Part shown: positions 60,810 through 64,000 of the stretch, in pieces | How positions within the stretch are numbered: position 1 is the first letter of the stretch | How the letters are laid out: the number at the start of each line of letters is the position of its first letter | DNA from: Phycisphaerae bacterium | GTDB taxonomy: Bacteria; Planctomycetota; Phycisphaerae; Phycisphaerales; SM1A02 | Length of the DNA stretch: 64,000 bases | Assembly: GCA_002716385.1 (NCBI GenBank) | Contig: PBAX01000023.1 | Span: 62,001-126,000 of the forward strand | Direction: 5' to 3' | Position numbers and translations under genes: made by a program | Notes under the pieces: model-generated | What the model was told of the DNA's origin: nothing | Databases searched by the model: none | Seen by the model: the letters and a program-made list of their open reading frames with translations, nothing else

Positions 60810-63662
60810 ATGAAAATCATGATCATTTCAATCGCAAGTCTACTGTTGGCAGCAAGTCTAGATGCTGCCGCAGTCAACTCATACATATCCAACAGGGATG
60901 CCGAGGTGATGGGACCGACGATGAATGCTCCTGAAAGGAACCCCTCCCCCAATGGCTGGATATGTGGCTCCGTCCCAACCCCTGAAGAAGAAGCACTCAT
61001 GCAGCGGCTTCTAGAGGATGGTACGTGGGACAAGTTCAAGCAGAGAGATCTCAGTTCCGACCGAGGCACGAAGTATGTGAATGTCACCTTCCATCTCATT
61101 GGATATTCAAATGGATCCGATGCGCTTGATGAAAGCTATCCGCAGATACTGATAGATCAACTAAATGAAGTAATGGATGGAACCGGCCTGCAATTCTGCA
61201 TCAAGGGCGACCTCCTCTTTTACTACGACGACGACCTGGCCGTTGTCAACTATTTCGACCCAAGCACCTATCCGACCATTGGCTTCTTGCCAGACACGAT
61301 GAACGTCTACTGCGTTCCCGAACTGATAGGTGCAGGCGGATTTGCCTCCTATCCGAATGGGACACTCTTCGTGATGGCAAATTATGCCGCCGTACCCGGA
61401 TCTGGCGTATTCGGCCATGAAGCTGGTCATTTTTTCAGCTTGCGACACACCTTCGACACTGCAGCTGGAGTCGAGTGCGTGGACGGCAGCAATTGCGGCT
61501 CAGCCGGCGACTTGATCTGCGATACCCCTGCAGATGACAATGGAGGATTTGGATTCAATTGCCAGTACGTCGGCAACGGGACGGATCCATGTAATGGTGA
61601 TCCCTATTCACCACTTGAAGACAATCTGATGTCTTACAACAGTTATCTGTGTCTTCAGGAATTCACGCCCCAGCAGAAATCTATCATCGTCTCCGTTGCG
61701 GAGACATTTCGAGCCCAGTTGCTAACAGACGAACCCTGTGATCCAGCTCTACCAACGGGAGCCTGCTGCATAGGGAACGGCTGCTCGGTACAGAACTCGC
61801 CCGACTGCATCGAAGCCGGCGGACAATTTCTTGGCGATGGCACAGATTGCGATGACGATCCATGTGGAGGGGGGCCCAACACACTGATCGTCGATAGCGG
61901 CGGAACCGGCAACTTCACCGACATCCAGAGCGCGCTCGATTTCGCCTCTGACGGCGACGAGATCGTCGTCTACCCAGGCACCTACAGAGGCTCTGGACTC
62001 GATGTAGCGGACACCAAGGGGAAGGCCGTCTGGCTTCACAGCAGCGAAGGTCCGGAAGTGACCTTCATCGCCGGGCAGAGTGCCCGACGCGGGGTCCTCT
62101 GCGACAGTGGCGAGACCGCCGACACCATCATCGAGGGATTCACCATTCGCAACTGCGCCGCCCCCCTGTACGATCTTTTTGGAAACGGCAATGCCAACGA
62201 ATTCCAGCTTGGTGGCGGCATTCTCGTGAAGGATTCCTCTCCGACCATCATCGACTGCATCATCGAGAACAACACCGCTCCTGGAAACGGATTCGGTGGC
62301 GGAATCTTCACTGGCGCCATCGATGGCCAGTGCCAGCCGAACTTCATCAACTGCTTGATCAGCAACAACAGCGGAAAAAACGGAGGCGGCGTCTACGCCT
62401 ACTACGGATCGCTGGACATGCAGAGCTCCCGTGTCTCGGAGAACATGGCCAGTGGCACGCTCGGAGGCGGGTTCTTCATCGACAACGCGAGCGTGACACT
62501 CGGCGACATGGAGGTCTGCGCCAACACACCCGATCAGATAGCCGGCGACTGGAACGATGCAGGCGGCAACTATGTCAGCGGCATCTGTCTCAGCACCGGT
62601 GCCTGCTGCATCGGAAACGACTGCACGGTCGAGACATCCGATGACTGCGATGCCAACGGTGGCAAGTATGTCGGCGATGCGACTCCGTGCGAAGGCAACA
62701 CCTGCTTCACCGGCCCCACCACCTGGACGGTCAGCGCCAATGGTCCCGCCGATTTCAACGACATCCAGTCGGCTGTTGATGCCGCCTATGACGGCGACGA
62801 GATCATCGTCTATCCGGGTGTCTACACGAGCACCCATCCAGGCCATGTCGTGGATCTCATGGGCAAGGCCATCTGGCTCCACAGCATCGATGGACCTGAG
62901 ACGACCATCATCGATGGCGAATCGTCGCGCCGAGGCGTCGTGTGCTTCAATGGCGAAGATCAGGGAACCCTGATTCAGGGCTTCACCATCACGCAATGTC
63001 TGGGCATCGAGTACGACTACGATGGCAGTGGCGGTTATTCCTGGTGGGAAGTCTGCGGTGGCGGCGTCTACTTCCGTGGAGCAAGCCCCAGCCTGAGCGA
63101 CTGCATCATCACATCGAATGTCAGCGGATACGGTGGCGGCGGAATCTACTTCGAATCAAGTGATCCCGTCATCTCCAACTGCATCATCACGAACAATCAG
63201 GCCCAGTTCGGCGGTGGCCTGACCGGCTTCTCGAACCCGAGCTACTCGATCGAGAGCTGCGACATCAGCGGCAACTTCGGTTTGAATGGCGGTGGCATGT
63301 TCGTGCAGTCATGCGGGGTGGGTACCATGACCAACTGTCTGGTGATCGCCAATAGCGGCATGAGTGGAATCGTGAACCAGATCTCCGAGCCACCCACGCT
63401 GATCGACACGACGGTGTGCGAGAACGAGATGTACCAGATCCAGGGCGACTGGACCGACGGCGGCGGCAACTCCGTCGATGACGTGTGCCCGAGCTGCATC
63501 GGCGATGCCACCGGCGACGGCGTCATCGATGTGGACGATGCCCTCTACGTGATCTCGAGCTGGGACACCCCCGACCCGAACGCCGACTTCGATGAAGACG
63601 GCCTGGTGGACACGGACGACATCCTGATTCTGCTGAGCCAGTTCGGAGTCGTCTGCGAGTAG
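60810..63662 (+). CDS. Secreted M43-like metalloprotease fused to two [GACC module + beta-helix] cassettes and a dockerin-like C-terminus
   Basis: VFGHEAGHFFSLRHTF zinc site, LMSYNSYLCLQEFTPQQKSIIV Met-turn region; two tandem helix blocks; CIGDATGDGVIDVDDALYVISSWDTPDPNADFDEDGLVDTDDILILLSQFGVVCE. Confidence 0.88.
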   Translation: MKIMIISIASLLLAASLDAAAVNSYISNRDAEVMGPTMNAPERNPSPNGWICGSVPTPEEEALMQRLLEDGTWDKFKQRDLSSDRGTKYVNVTFHLIGYSNGSDALDESYPQILIDQLNEVMDGTGLQFCIKGDLLFYYDDDLAVVNYFDPSTYPTIGFLPDTMNVYCVPELIGAGGFASYPNGTLFVMANYAAVPGSGVFGHEAGHFFSLRHTFDTAAGVECVDGSNCGSAGDLICDTPADDNGGFGFNCQYVGNGTDPCNGDPYSPLEDNLMSYNSYLCLQEFTPQQKSIIVSVAETFRAQLLTDEPCDPALPTGACCIGNGCSVQNSPDCIEAGGQFLGDGTDCDDDPCGGGPNTLIVDSGGTGNFTDIQSALDFASDGDEIVVYPGTYRGSGLDVADTKGKAVWLHSSEGPEVTFIAGQSARRGVLCDSGETADTIIEGFTIRNCAAPLYDLFGNGNANEFQLGGGILVKDSSPTIIDCIIENNTAPGNGFGGGIFTGAIDGQCQPNFINCLISNNSGKNGGGVYAYYGSLDMQSSRVSENMASGTLGGGFFIDNASVTLGDMEVCANTPDQIAGDWNDAGGNYVSGICLSTGACCIGNDCTVETSDDCDANGGKYVGDATPCEGNTCFTGPTTWTVSANGPADFNDIQSAVDAAYDGDEIIVYPGVYTSTHPGHVVDLMGKAIWLHSIDGPETTIIDGESSRRGVVCFNGEDQGTLIQGFTITQCLGIEYDYDGSGGYSWWEVCGGGVYFRGASPSLSDCIITSNVSGYGGGGIYFESSDPVISNCIITNNQAQFGGGLTGFSNPSYSIESCDISGNFGLNGGGMFVQSCGVGTMTNCLVIANSGMSGIVNQISEPPTLIDTTVCENEMYQIQGDWTDGGGNSVDDVCPSCIGDATGDGVIDVDDALYVISSWDTPDPNADFDEDGLVDTDDILILLSQFGVVCE

Positions 63663-63689
63663 ACGTCGTACGTCGAATCCCATCTATTC

Positions 63690-63716
63690 CAAGCGTCCCG
63701 ACAGGCCCTCTGTCGG
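63690..63716 (+). terminator. Hairpin downstream of 60810 CDS (weak terminator candidate)
   Basis: CCGACAG-GCCCT-CTGTCGG stem; no strong U tract. Confidence 0.35.
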
Positions 63717-63802
63717 TACGCTTATATTTGCCTGAACTTGTGACTTCAACTATTTTCGTGTACTTATTTATTCTCAAACATACGAATGGAACAAACACAT
63801 CA

Positions 63803-64000
63803 ATGGAAACGACAGAAGCAATCTATTCAAGGCGAGCCGTCAAGCACTACGATCCCGATCACAGATTCACTGAAGACGAGATCCGCAAGTTGTTCGAGGC
63901 GGCCATTCAATCGCCGACGTCCTTCAACATCCAGCACTGGCGATTCGTTCTTGTTCGCGATCCCGAGCTACGAGCCAGGATACGGGCGGTCGGAAACGAT
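63803..64000 (+). CDS. Nitroreductase family protein (3' truncated by window edge)
   Basis: METTEAIYSRRAVKHYDPDHRFTEDEIRKLFEAAIQSPTSFNIQHWRFVLVRDPELR. Confidence 0.88.
   Translation, partial: METTEAIYSRRAVKHYDPDHRFTEDEIRKLFEAAIQSPTSFNIQHWRFVLVRDPELRARIRAVGND

Noticed and set aside
61749-62996. 415-aa minus-strand ORF opposite the M43/beta-helix gene
   Set aside because: Antisense shadow of a repetitive sequence; the plus-strand frame has signal peptide, motifs and stop in the expected place.

Overview
64 kb window from what looks like a Planctomycetota genome, probably Phycisphaerae-like (inference from protein style: many Sec-secreted proteins with dockerin-like C-termini and GACC Cys modules, planctomycete-style gene neighbourhoods). 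No rRNA, tRNA, CRISPR or transposase was recognised. Housekeeping blocks: rpoC 3' end, carA, priA, sucA-sucB, a reduced dcw-like cluster (rsmH-LysM protein-ftsL-like-ftsI/PBP), an NtrC-type regulator, UbiA family, ribH-nusB-ftsY-lptD-like-rsmA, efp, rny, pdhABC, an HWE-type kinase/receiver pair, and ABC-F. The accessory and most interesting content is (i) a giant secreted protein (2043-7673) with a subtilase-like region whose catalytic His, Ser and oxyanion Asn all appear replaced; (ii) a ~12 kb region (51.9-63.7 kb) of secreted proteins ending in a Cys-clamped dockerin-like module, including four translationally coupled paralogues; (iii) a 24-residue C-x22-C 'NxxxQIxGxWxDxGxN' motif that closes beta-helix domains in three different proteins; (iv) a mobile GACC Cys module; and (v) a few structured non-coding stretches, including an orphan plus-strand terminator that suggests an sRNA. 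All calls come from reading the sequence and supplied ORFs; no database search was run.
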